NCBI RefSeq assembly: GCF_905115235.1
Contig: NC_051853.1
Location: 46,435,467-46,499,466, forward strand
Direction: 5' to 3'
From: Hermetia illucens
Lineage: Eukaryota > Arthropoda > Insecta > Diptera > Stratiomyidae
DNA length: 64,000 bases
How positions within the stretch are numbered: the first letter of the stretch is position 1; each line of letters starts with the position of its first letter. Below the pieces are notes generated by a model, which searched no databases, was not told where the DNA came from, and saw nothing but the letters and a program-made list of their open reading frames with translations. Below, piece after piece: positions 1 through 12,900 of this stretch. Position numbers and translations under genes: made by a program.

Positions 1-30
1 CCTAGACCGGATACCGGATTATGATGAGTT
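1..30 (+). mobile_element. LINE family B, extreme 3' end
   Basis: The first bases read CTAGACCGGATACCGG and then ATGATGA. This matches the 3' terminus of the family B LINE copies seen whole at 13990-14900 and 54290-56290, whose tails are GAT repeats. The body of the element would lie left of the window. Confidence 0.5.
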
Positions 31-1140
31 GCCCCCTTCATCAGTGCTTACAATCTGTAGATCTGTGGATTGCGTTGAGAAAGGGAGCAACTGGCTTCCG
101 AAATATCGATATCTGCAAATAAATGCACAAAAGTTGCCCCTAATAAAAAAACAGTCATTTTGCTTCATTACAAACATGTACTATCTTTACCTTTTTCCCC
201 TACCGTTGTTGTACACCATGTTAAACACTACTTGAGTTCACAATCAACCCCGCACCAGAGCCGTTTTTCCTCCGAGAAGCCGCCGACAGAAAAATCAAGA
301 TAACTACGAATACAATCCGTTGCTAAGGATCTCCCGATCTGATTACAGTTGCCCGATTTTGATACATTATTCTGATTAATACATTTTTAGACAAATCGGT
401 AATCAATTTTATAGTTTCAATAGTGAAATCACGAAAATTAAACAAACAATTTGATAAGTATTCAGGCTATTATTTACCCAAAACAACTATTACCCACTTT
501 TGCATATTCCCCATACTGCTTGAAAAATATATGAGACAGTAAAAGGACAACTTGCCTGAACTTCATCAGCTTTAAGTACCAACATATGTTTCATATGTTG
601 CACTCTCAAAATGCTCAGAAGATCGGCTCTGTGACAGGTCCGGCTTGTCTTTCTCCCGGGTTCAAAGACTTCATTTGCCGAAGTTTTGAGTACTCATATC
701 TTACTACAAATTTCCAGTCGATCTTCTCTCTTTACTTCGGTCACTACTATTATCTGCCAAGTCTCTTATAGCAGTCAAGATCCTCCTTTGCTGAGGAAAT
801 AACTCCTAAATTACAACAAAATCAGTATGTGTAATCTCTGGTATGGTTTAAGACTTTTTCGTTCCTTTTCAATCAGTCTTACTTACCACTTCTAGGGGAA
901 TCACTCAGTGTGATGGCCGAGTATTTTCTTTACGGGTACCACACGTCTGCTAAAATTCGCAAATCCACGCTTCACTTCACGGTCTCCGTTTTTTGAAATT
1001 ATACGCTCCCCACAGACTTCTTCTCTAACTATCATAGAATTGGTGGATAATTATGGGATATGATTTATTGAGGGTAGACCTCAAGTGTCAAGACATATTA
1101 TGCATCAGAGCAACGTTAGCCGGACCGATCGAACCCTTTT
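31..1140. other. Gene-free stretch apart from hammerhead copy 1
   Basis: AT-rich sequence without a convincing exon. It was scanned for the missing first exon of the downstream CYP4G gene (a proline-rich GPRG..P segment after a membrane anchor), and none was recognised. Confidence 0.5.
71..117 (+). ncRNA. Hammerhead-like ribozyme motif, decayed copy 1
   Basis: This aligns base for base with the better copy at 12594-12638. Stem I can pair TTGCG (70-74) with TGCAA (114-118). Stem II pairs GGGAGC with GCTTCC. GAAA follows at 100-103, then a tiny stem III (ATA/TAT) and a C at the expected cleavage position. The CTGATGA core is degraded to TTGAGAA, losing the C3 and G8 equivalents, so activity is not expected. 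Stem II carries an A-U to G-C change on both strands relative to copy 3, which argues for RNA pairing rather than chance. Confidence 0.5.
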
Positions 1141-1149
1141 TCATACCTT

Positions 1150-1565
1150 CGGAAAATAATCACACATGAACACAGAGTGGAAATCTGGGCGATGCTTCTC
1201 ACGGTGTTTCTCCATGAGTAACCGCGCAGCGTGTATTGCATCATTAGCTCCGCAATTTTTGACAATCCCCGCTCGTTTCACGGTTATTTGAATGATTTTG
1301 CGAATGCCGTGATCAAGAATACATCCAAAAATCTTCATGGTATGGGACAGCCACCGGATCCCTTTCTTTTTCCATACTGTAGTCAGGTAGTGTCCTGAAT
1401 TCATCAATAATCCGATCGAAGATCTCACTGAGCCACAGTGTTGAGTTCTAGCTCTTCGCTTTCTAGAGCTCAAATACGATATCGTCAGGTCCTCTTGCTT
1501 TCCCCGATTTCATTCGTTTGATAGCTTCCTCGACTTCACTGACAGGGGGAAATGGTCCAAATGGA
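1150..1565 (-). mobile_element. RTE-like LINE family A, reverse-transcriptase fragment
   Basis: Read on the minus strand, pieces in several frames match the start of an RTE-type reverse transcriptase: a segment like SEVEEAIKRMKSGKARGPDD, then LLSHTMKIF-like text, then HAARLLMEKHREKHRP. The last piece is almost identical to the plus-strand copy at 62105-63290. Several frameshifts and stops are needed to read it through, so it is dead. It is truncated at both ends. Confidence 0.8.
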
Positions 1566-1577
1566 GGCAAGTCTAAG

Positions 1578-1618
1578 ACTTGTTGGGAATAAGTGGTTCC
1601 CGAAATATCGGCATTTGC
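1578..1618 (+). ncRNA. Hammerhead-like ribozyme motif, decayed copy 2
   Basis: Stem II (GGGAAT/GTTCCC around loop AAGTG), the GAAA stretch and the ATATCGGCAT hairpin match the copies at 71 and 12594. The upstream core reads CTTGTTG instead of CTGATGA and is one to two bases shorter, so this copy is degenerate. As at copy 1, it is followed by an A-rich stretch containing AATAAAAAAACAG. Confidence 0.42.
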
Positions 1619-1961
1619 AAAATATAAATCAACAAGAGCGAATAAAAAAAACAGGTTTTATTATTTCAAATGTTAGGTAGGTTAAGAAGTATAAATATAC
1701 TGTCCTGGATGTCCAAGAAAATCAACCCTATGCTCGAGTGAAACTTTTCAGAAAAATCACGGACATTCATTTCAACTATGTGGATATAAATGACTTCTTA
1801 TTTTATTAAAACAAAACAGTGCTTCCGTCTCCTTGAGAAATATTTTAAAAATAAATTTAACTACTCCTAATTTTACAAAACGACACGAAATGAAAAAGAA
1901 AATACCGCTCCTGCCTAGCTTGGCGAACACTCATGACTAACAGCTACCCAGGTTAAACATG

Positions 1962-2735
1962 ACGGAATACCGAAAGCTGGACGCTTCGGGTAAAAAGGTT
2001 TTATGTTCATCATGTCTGGACATAGCTAAAATTACAAAATATTCCATGATATGTCTCCAAATTCCAACCCTGCCGTTCATAAGAGTTCATTTTATATGAT
2101 GATGACGTCATACCCATCTTAGGTTGCGATAAATTCACGTGAAATGCACAATTTTGAACTTCTATAACTTTGTTAATAATTGTGTATTGTATTATTACTT
2201 ATAATGGTACCAAATTTTTGTACTTCTAGGATGAACTTAGGAGGAGTTTCGGTTAAATTTCTAAAATATAATAATATGCTATTATTTACTTTATTTGAGC
2301 AGGTATCGGAATAGGATGTATTTTGAGGCCTAGATTTTGTATGGGTTCTTCATTGTGAATTGGATAGCTTCTACAAATGAGGCCTGTTACATTTTTCGGG
2401 CATACGTTTTTAACCCTCAGTCCCCTATGCATCGCATCGCCCAATATCAGAAATAAAATCACGTTCTAAAAATACTAATCAATTCATTTGATATCCCACA
2501 TGACCATATTCTGTGAAAAAAAAATGTGCACCCGCCTTTCGCATATATGGAGAGCCCCCTTAAACTCAACTGCAAATGGCGCCACTTGCTATATGTAACT
2601 CATCACAGACGGTATGTTCTCACCAAATTTCGTGACAATAGCTTCAGCCGTTCCCCAATAAATCGGGTGTGACAGAGAGGCAAACAGAAAGGCAGACAGA
2701 CAGACAAACATTGAATCGATTCTAATTTGTTGCCA
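1962..2735 (-). repeat. Hairpin-ended GTCT repeat family, copy 1
   Basis: This is the reverse-oriented relative of the copy at 19422-20541. Shared landmarks are the hairpin arms around GACGCTTCGGGTA at the left edge, the ACTTCTATAACTTTGTTAAT block, the TTAAACTCAACTGCAAATGGCGCC region and the GACAGACAGACAAACA tract at the right edge. The outer TTTTGTG hairpin is missing here. No coding capacity is visible. Confidence 0.7.
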
Positions 2736-3164
2736 ACCTTTTTATTCAGTTGCTAAACAGTGAATGCCGATACAAGAAAGTGGTCCAGAGCTCTTTAAAC
2801 TATAATAAATTTTCGTTCAAATAAATTAATATATTTTGATACCGCCCTACTCCGTTCTTCAAGAGCAGATGTACTGAAGGAGGGAGTAAGTCACTCCCCC
2901 GATGTATTTACATGAATAAAATTGATTTTAGTTCAAACAACTACTGTTTTATTCACTGAAAGACATCAACAAGAAATCGGAATCTAAAGCAATCATAAGA
3001 CAATTTAAAAGATTATACCATGACGATTAAGGTAGGAAGGGATTTATATATTTCCTCTGTAAGAATATTTAGATGCATATACCTGTCCTGGGTTACAGTC
3101 AATTTACACAAAACCGGCAATAATAATAGGATTTCCACTAAACTTCCCAGTATCGTGCTTAATG

Positions 3165-3300
3165 CTATGCACTACACTGCCTGCAGGGGGTTCACAATTC
3201 CAACCTTTCCGCCAAATTTCCTGTCAATTAGTGGGATCGTTTAACGGACAGACCGACAAACAGACCTATTTTAATAACATCTTGTTTTACACAAAACTCC
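3165..3300 (-). repeat. Hairpin-ended GTCT repeat family, truncated copy 2
   Basis: Only the end of the repeat remains: a CCAAATTTCCTGTCAATTAG segment, an imperfect GACAGACC tract, then TTTTAATAACATCTTG and TTTTACACAAAAC, the arm of the terminal hairpin. Orientation is opposite to the copy at 19422. Confidence 0.6.
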
Positions 3301-3968
3301 AAAAAATAATATCGGGATTGCCCTTTTCTTCACAAAAGCCACCTACATTCTCATTTAATTGGATGGAAGTTCCATATTGTTCGTTAATATCGATCACTGG
3401 CGAATCTGCTACTTTAACTAAAATGAACAAGCATGAAAATATGTTTCCAGAAAGGAGTGGAAAGTGAATCTGAATTTATATTTAAGTATTATATTTTTCA
3501 AGCCTATAAACAAAACAAAATTGTCTCCCTCCAACATGATCCATGCTTCCAAAACCAGAAATTCCTAATCATGTACCCAGTTTATACTGGCCACAGACAG
3601 ACGAACGAAGCGGTTTTAATAGAGCTTTTGTGCTGACTGCAACATCCTAATAAAAGTGAATAAATAGGTCAAGAGTAATTACCTATTTACGAGGCGCATT
3701 CACACTTAGACATATGAATCAAACGTTTAAAGCAAGCATTTTGAATAAACTCTTGTAGAATGCTCTTTGCGTGGAACTTGCACGATTTTCCCCATTCCAC
3801 CCTTCCTTTTTAAAAATGAGTCAATAGTTTTTGGTAGATATATCTTCAATCAATTATAAATCTCTATAGCAAAGTACTTTTTATTAAGATCTAAATAGAT
3901 TTCGTCTTCATTTTAAGTTTGCCTATATAGAACCTTGAATCTACATAAATGTATCTTCATCTTTCTAG

Positions 3969-6900
3969 CCGTATTCAAGTGCGTGGTGAGTAAAAGCATG
4001 AATTTCCCCAACCTGGCCAAGATCTGGATTGGACCTCGACTTGTTGTCTTCTTGTACGATCCTCGAGACGTCGAAATTATTCTGAGCAGTCAAGTTTACA
4101 TCGACAAATCACCAGAATACGAATTCTTCAAACCATGGCTTGGAGATGGTCTGCTCATCAGCACAGGTACGTATGACTCCAGAATGTTAATTGCATTTTT
4201 TACATGCATTCATGCCTTCGCTAAGAGTGGAGATTGCATAATGCAGTAATAAATTAATTGTAGTTAACCTAATGGAAGGTCTATCATTCAATGCATTCTT
4301 CAGTGTTTTGCACAGTATATTTATACAGATTCATTCAGGAAGTCATTGTAAGGTGCTTGTCGCGTTAACATAGTTTCGCTCTTTTAGATATTGAGTGAGG
4401 CTTATTTAAGTAAATTTGAATTAACTAAAATTACTTGAAAAGCAAATTTAATTATTGTTTGCTTTTACTTTGTTCTGAATCCTAAATCTAAGCTTTCTGA
4501 CTTCTATCTACATCAGACCACGCACCCTCTCGATGACCGCAATGCCCCATTTAACTCTAGTATACTAATTGGAAGTAGTATCTAACTCAACCTTATTACA
4601 CTCCCTAACAGGTCGTAAATGGCGCTCACATAGGAAACTGATAGCTCCAACCTTCCACTTGAACGTCTTGAAAGGTTTCATTGACTTGTTCAATGAGAAC
4701 TCTCGACATGTAGTCGCCAAACTGAAGGCCGAGGGGAGTAAAACATTCGATGCCCACGATCATATGAGCGAAGCTACCGTTGAGATACTTCTGGGTAAGT
4801 AACTTTATTTATTTTTCCATTCAATTCACTCGATTATGTCACAATAGCAACAATTCACCTACATCCATGCGTTACATGCTTACTGTTTGTTGGCACATCA
4901 TCTGAAGAACTATTGATCGCGGCACCACCCTGATAGGTGCGTGTTAGCTTTGGTGTATCTACCGCTCTTCAGAATTAGTTTTGCAAAGCACGTATCAGAT
5001 ACCAATGGCGCGTGAATAAACTGTGATAGGATCAGACCATGTGGTACTAAATCGCTGCATGGTTTTCGAAAAAGTGGCGAAAAATTGCATGGGGGTTTCA
5101 CACTTACACATAATGCCTAATAAAATATTTGGGGACTGCATTACAAATTCAATTCATTACAGTCACATAATATCTTTTTATTGCCGAATCAAGGTGGCTT
5201 GAATGTTATTAGATGTAATTGTCAATTGGAATTAAAAACAAAATAATTCAAAGCACATATAAAGGGTGCAAATGTAACTTTCATGGAAAATGCTACTGGA
5301 TTCTCCTGACAGAACGACAATTTGCTTTCAAATGTTGGTTAAGGAATTTATAGTACACAAAAAATATCTAATGATGTGAATAAAAAGCATAGTTACGATT
5401 CAAAGTATCCGACTAATTTCTCTTACAAATGCAATATATTAGCCCTAGCTGAGCCCCCAACATAATAAAATCCAAGACAGAATTCATTTATTCGCTTGCA
5501 CACTTGCACACATCTAACATTACCTCACTGCCCTGCCTGACATTTTTATTTGTAATTAACCATGGCGTGCGGTAGCCAAGCTAGATGAGAATCAGCCTCT
5601 CGATTTCGTTGTTCCAGGTTCAAATCCCAGTGGTGTCATTGACTTTTGTGTTCCTCCGTGTGCTGGTCATGTTGCTATAGGTTTATCACTCGCATAACAT
5701 TAGGTGAAATGGTAATGAAATTGAAGCGCAATCTTATTGAAAATAAAACAAACAAAATAAAATACTACTTCACGAGGAGAGCTACGATTTAAATCAGCAG
5801 ATTCATGCCATTCCCACCTCGCCTTTTCATTGTTTGTTGTCTTTCTGTCAGACCTCATCATTTCTTTGATTAGGTTATAGAATCTTCCGCCAACGTCCAT
5901 GACGTTTTTCTCCCCAGCCCCGGAAAATAGAAGGCTAAATAATTTAAACTGTCGGGTTCGACGGAGAATTCAGGACAGTTCGCAAACTCATCCCGTCCTT
6001 AACAATATAATTAATTTGACAAAGCAATTCATCAACCAGTGATTTACTTTGCAGTAGGTAAATAATTAACTTTAAGACGATCTCCCAGTCAGCAAGCAGA
6101 ATTTTAACTGCTTTCTTTTTACTCATGTTGTCATATGCTCAACTTGTCTACCAGCTTCTCCAATATCTAATAATGTCTAAGAGACCGATGAAGCAGAGGA
6201 TACAGCAGATATTTTTTTAAGCTTTAGTAGCAAAACGTTTTTCCACTGCTCCGTACTTATTGCTAAACTAATTTGATCTACCCTTAACAGTCAACTCAGG
6301 GTTCTAATCGATCACGGAGCCTTGTTTTTCGCATATTTTAGAAAATATCCCGCAGTTCCTCCGCACATATGCATTTGCCGAAAAACATTTCATTGAAACG
6401 GCACCTCAAACCTATTCTCCTCCCGCTTCAAAAAGATTTTATGTTAGCAAAATCCACAGATAAAGTACTAGAAGTAATTTTTTCCCACCTATCTTGTTCG
6501 TAATGGCTTTGTAAACAATTCTCCATGAGTTATTATTTGTTTTAGGGCACATATAACAACCATACTTGCTCCCCATATAGCTCTCTTCAGGTTATTTTGA
6601 AAATTTCGATATTCTTACTCGTAGTGATCCAGCTTCTCTTATCTAAACTGTTCCCACTCGAAAGCGCTCAGCTGCAATTTTTGAGCCAAAGCCATCTAAA
6701 CATAGAAGTATCTAAAGCATCCGATGCACGAATAACAAAGTTTCGTCGTGTTGGACGTTTACTGCACTCAGATGAGCTGTGAATATAGATGTCGTTGATT
6801 TCCGGTTTTGAAAAAACTACCCTTAAGCTTGACATAGTTTTTTGTTCGATATGTTTTCCACATATTCCACATATTTCCACATATTCAAATCTTTCTTCTT

Positions 6901-9900
6901 AATAGACGAAAGTGGAAATCTTAAAAAGGCGCTTTTGAACCAAGTTGCAGCAATGTATGATTTTCAAACACCATTAAACGACCCCAACTTTTTTGCCTAC
7001 TTCCCCATGAGACCACTATGCAGAATTACCTCGCACAAAGGGGATGTCGTTCTACGCCTGCTTGTGAATGCCATGGGTCTGTCGCATTCCCCGGGCCGTG
7101 TTTGTAGTTATTGTAGAATTTATCCCGCTCCAATGTGCCTCTAACTTCTACATCTCCTCTAGGAGAAGTGAAGTGAAGTCTGATATAGGTAACTAAGCTA
7201 CGGCTCAACATACGTCTCTCCTCCATAAACTATAGGCATAATGTACTCCGGACACTTAGGTGACGGGGCATTCAGAACAGCAGCATTTGCACCTCTAATG
7301 GTCTTGAAAGTAAGTCTTGAATTACCCCACTTATTTGCGCAGGTCATTGCCTGCCTATGTGCTTGTAGCCGTTTGCCTTTACATCATGGATCTCCCGTAC
7401 AATCCGTGATAAGGTGCCCTTTTCCTCGACACCTCCAGAACTTTTTCGTTCTGTGCTTGTCACTGATAGTGTGGCAAAATTGTTTAAACAGATTTACTTT
7501 CAGATAATCTACTTGACTTGGGCTAATCAACTCAAGCATAGCTTTTACCAGCAAGCTAACAATACTTGTCCATGTCCCTCCTACTTTTAAGCTACTTAGG
7601 CCGAACTGAAATATTGCGAAGATATCTGCCTCCAACCTGGCCTCGTCTAAATCGTTGAACTAGGCTTGCTAAATTAAATCCTTCTCTGCTTAACCTCGGA
7701 AGCTTACTTACTTACTTATTCCCGATGGAATTTCTTCTTTCTTATTAGGTATTCGGACTTCCACTTGCTGAATTGCTTATTTTCATAGGCGGTCAAGCAA
7801 CTACAATCAATGTATTGCCTACTTTCCTAGTAATTACCGCATGTTCAGTTTTCTGTGGTGAAAAGATGTTCTTCTCCTTGGATCCTCACCCTACCTAAGT
7901 TAGTAATAATAAAATAAAGCCTCCAAGCAATAGGAAAAATCAACAAAACCTGAATGTTCAATTTTACACCTGAAACCAAACAAATTTCACGTTAGTCCTT
8001 TCTCCTATCCCTATGCCGAACAAATCATATCGTGTTGATAAAATAATGCCAACTCTGTTTTGATTTCAAAAGTAGACAAGTTTGATCGACTTTATGCTTT
8101 TTGAAACCATAATAAACACTAATACGGGTTGCGATGACCTGAAAACAAATCCATATCCATAGGATTCAAGGCTAGACAAAGCTAATGCTGAGGAGAAGCA
8201 TAAGTAATCGTTTGGCCACATTTGATCCATTAAACAATCACTCTCCTGCAAAGGTTTCGAATAGAACACCATCAGCCCTCGCACTCCACAGTTTGGACTT
8301 GGCATCCAGTGGTTATTAGCTTTTTCCTAAATTGAAGCCTTAACCTGCGATAACAAGTTAAAAGTTGAAGTTCAAAGCTGCCTCAATGACAGGACGATGA
8401 ACTGATTACGCACAGGCATACAAAAACTGTTACAACAACTGCAAAAATACGTCAACTGAAATGATAAATATTAAAGGATATAGTTTTTTTTCCTTGAAAA
8501 TAGGAAACCAAACTTTTGGAATTGCCGTCCCACCTAGTAGAAGTGCCCTATCCGTTTCTTACATGACATTTCCATTTGTTCTTTGAACATTTTTCTCCGG
8601 ACCTTTTATAATACGCTAAGGATATCTGTGGGTGGAAGCTTTGTAGATAGCAGTGATTCCATCAGAAAATAGTCGCTTCTGAAAAGAGATCCAAATGTCC
8701 TTAAGGACAGAGCCAACTGATCAGACGGCGCTTCACCACTGCCTGAGAGGAGCGTGACTGAAAATGGTTGGAGACCATCAAAAATCTTTTTTATAAAAAA
8801 AAGTCGGGTACTTAGTCAAAAAAGATGAGTCCATGTATCAAAGAATGGGTGAAAGTTTTTTTTCCAATTGAACCGTTTCAAACTCAGGATCAGTTTTTAA
8901 GCTGGACAAAGTCAGGTCAGGAGGATTCAACCTGGAAGAGATTACACCGACTAGGTCTTATGTGTAAAATCAAATTATTGACCTCTTTTTGATCCCAGAT
9001 TAGGCAGCAAAAGAGAAGTTCAAAATTGAAAATCATCAACCTACTCCCACACTTCGCAACAATGAAATCGCGGAAATTACACAAGAAGGGAGAATACAAA
9101 TCCCAATTGTCCTACTATGATATATGGGAGTGAGAAGTGGACGATCTTAGGCGTATCATAAAAGGGAATAGATATTGTGATGGTCGAATTCGTTTATCCT
9201 TAACGTCTCAATCTCGCTACTCGAGTTCAAATGGTGATTCATCAAAGATGTTTGCTTCCTTCTTTGTGCTTGCACTACTATTATTATTTGTGCAATAGTA
9301 TGAGATGATAATGAAACTGAAGCATAATCTAATTACAAATAAAATGTTAAAAAGATAACTATCGTATTCAAAAATGTCTGACAATTCGTCCTCCGGGGAG
9401 AAGTAACTCTTCAGACCTTGTCCCACCTCTGCCCTGCGGAGAATCCTGATATAAACAGATATTGGCAATTTTGGTTCCAATTACTTTGAATCAAAATGAA
9501 GGACATGGTAATGAATCATATCGAGCACCACACCATCGGTCGGTTCAGTCCTTAGCTGGCATGAAGCTGGACAAAAATTATTTTATTCGAATCTATGAAC
9601 GGTCCTGAATTCCTTGTGAATAAAAAATGTAGATATTTGTCCAAAAAAGAGGGGTCCGTTCAATTTCTACACGAAATTAATGCCGTCTACCATTTAATAG
9701 AGGGAGGCTCAGGACCGCTCAAATCCTCAAAAAAAACAAATTTTTTCAACTGTCCGAAGTTTCGCAAAGAATAGAACAGGAAACATGTATTAGATGATTT
9801 CGAACGACATAACAGCATATTTTAAGCCATTAGGCATTTGTGCATATAGACACACAACGCACAGACAAAAGTAAAATTCATAGTTATACAATAATGTACG

Positions 9901-12900
9901 ATGAATTACGTCTATCAAGCTACTAAAGAAATCATATCGGGGAAATGCACTAACTTGTGATTACCCAATATTTGCATTAACTCAACAAAGCCTAAATACC
10001 TTTCCCACGGCTTTGAAGAGAAAATTAAACAATTCACCCCATCCTGAACCGGTGTAAAAATTTTCCGCCTTTTTTCCGTGAAAAACAACGGTGAAAATGG
10101 AAATATGTTTTTAAGCAAAATTTTTGATTTTGATTATTTTCAGCTGAATTGAGTTAGTGATGCAAAATTGAAAGCTTTTTGCTTTCAGGTAAAAATTGGA
10201 ATCGCTACACGTAGCGCGGAGAACTCCAGTTACGACTTTCAGCGGAATATTGTCGCGTAACTCTTTTATTTTTGGGTTAAACTTTTCAAAAAAATTCTCA
10301 AAAGTTGTTCGGAATATGCCTCATATGATATCCAATTTAATTAAATTCCGAATAATTCTTCCCACTAAAAAAAATCTACGTGAAAAAATGCCATCTAATG
10401 TGGTTTCCCCCCTTAAAGAAAAAAATAACCGCCATTTTTACGTGTGGAGTATGTCCCAGTTCGCAAACTAAGATTATTAAAAAATATTGAATCTTAATCT
10501 GCTCCACCTGTTCCATAAACCTTCAGTTTCTTAAAAAAAAAAGTCATGTAAAGTCGATTGTAGCTCTTTGGCTTCAATGCTCGCTCTTTAACGAAGCCAC
10601 TCGAACGTCTTTGGACCGGCAAATTCGCATTTTATTACGGCTATCGACATAAACCTAATATATGATACCTTACCTGTTTAACACCGTAATTTTCGAATAA
10701 TTCGGAATATCGAGAAATAACTTTGGCTATCGTACATTATCATCTAAGTATAATGGATGGCAAAAAATCGATTTCTCGGGCCCAGCACACCGGATGAGCC
10801 TTTTAATTATTTTTATAATAGAATCGCACACTTATAGAACGTTCAAATATCCCTGTCCTGAATAGAAGAGGTGGAAGCTCCTTCATATCTGAGTGTGTAC
10901 TTTCCAGTCTCCAACTGTATAGTTCTGTATATAATTTAAAATTCACATTTACCTATCCAAAGGATTATCCTTTATCTCTGTAACCCTTTTCATTGAATGC
11001 TGTAGAAGATCAAGGGATTGAATGCAAGGAATGGGTTATCCATGGTAAACAACGGTGAATTCTCTACCCATATTGCTACTATGTTTTCAATCATGTTTGC
11101 AATATGTACGTATTCGTGGAAAAAAAGAACAATCAGCAAGTGTAGAATTTTCCAATCGGAAAATCTGAAAGAATCATCCTATTGATTTCGCCAAACACCA
11201 TTTCTTGTTTCTTCAGTGATAGAATTTTCTGCTCCCATCCCTTCCTACAGTTTCGTTAGGAACTTACCTAGTTTATATTGATGTCATCCTCTTACCTGTG
11301 AATGGAGCACGTACTTTCTCATGTATATTTGTTCGATTGAAACTCTGTGATTTGCTCAGCTTTTTTAGATTACGAGAATGCTTTCAAGCCATGCACCGGT
11401 TCCGTAACCGATATTTAACATCTACGTAACATATACTCTCTGTAAGGTATAATCTTCAAAAGTACGCAGATCCCAAAGACATGGACTGTCGGATACAAGA
11501 GTAAATACAATCAGGAATCAAAGAAACAACGGAAATTGAAATAATTTCTAAATAATAACAGAGGATAGAGATACCTCTCAATACCGGTGTGTAACCATTG
11601 CATACCTTCCAATAGGAAACCACATTGAGTAATTTGATTGAAGACCTGAGATTTGCTATCTAAATAATTAGCTTCAGTAATTTCGCCGTGTCCTATGTCT
11701 CTTCCCTCCCCAACCAAATCATTCATTCGAAACAATATCAAATCGCGAAAAGATAGTTACAACTATCCATGCAGCCATTTCTCAATCGACGTAATAACAT
11801 GGAACGAGCCCCATTATCTAATACCTGATCCTCGCCAAGTTATAACAAAAACACTCTCCCAGTGCACGTTGTAACGACGATCGACTTGCACTTTCGGACC
11901 CGGCAAATCTGAGTAATACAAAACCACTTTCTCCGCATCTGAGTTTATGCGATTCGAATAGAAATTTGCTTATATATCATGTAAACTCTGGTATGCAATT
12001 GCGAGATTGCATTGGCAACAGCTTCATGTAACGGCAATTCCCATGCATGCTGCACCTAAGCCAAGTAATCTAGCGAATACAGGGTACTTACTTTACTATT
12101 GGACTGTAATTACCAACCGTAAACGGACATCGAATGGCACTAGCCGTGGCAATCCAGCTCGGCGTTATGCTATTTCTTAAGCCAATTTATAGCGCGAAAA
12201 CCAATGTGTCGTACATGTTGTGCATGCACAGTACTTTACTAACACACTGACCCAATAGAGAAATGATTATAACTATAATGTTGAAAGAAATACCCAGTGA
12301 TTCATATACGAGTTGATTGAAGAAATGCAGAAGAATCACTTGACCACTTGAACCTGGTACTACATATTTGTGTGCCTTTCAATAGGTAATACCTTCTCCC
12401 TCGTCAGGACACCGACTTTGGTCTAGATATTCTGTTCTTTACACATGCTTTTGAATAGTAAAAGCCAAGATTACATTTTTCCAAAAGTCCTACCAATAAA
12501 TCTGAGATTTTTTAAAGAAAGGAACCGTTTTTAGTTTTTCGCTAGTATTTTTATGTTGTTCTCTTCATCAGTGCTACACGTCTTAGCAATGTAGCGCTGA
12601 TGAAGGGAACAAGTAGTTCCCGAAATATCGGTATACGCAAAAAAAAACCGTATAATTATTTCAAATAATTTAATTGTTAGAAATAGCGCAAGATTATACT
12701 TAGATAAACCTGAGATAATTTGATCGAAACCTTCCCTCTTATACCAGGGTGCATATAGCATTTAAAATGGTGGCAGTTGCTAAAGCTTCATTTGCAACTA
12801 ATGTCTTGGATAGTAGCGCCAATAGCAGTATACCGAACGGTGTAAGTAACTTAAAACAAATTTACTCTTACCTGTGAGAACCACATCATTCCGTTAAGCT

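Noticed and set aside
10196-10471. A 91-codon frame at 10196
   Set aside because: Low-complexity, lysine- and asparagine-rich text inside the CYP4G intron with no splice or homology support.
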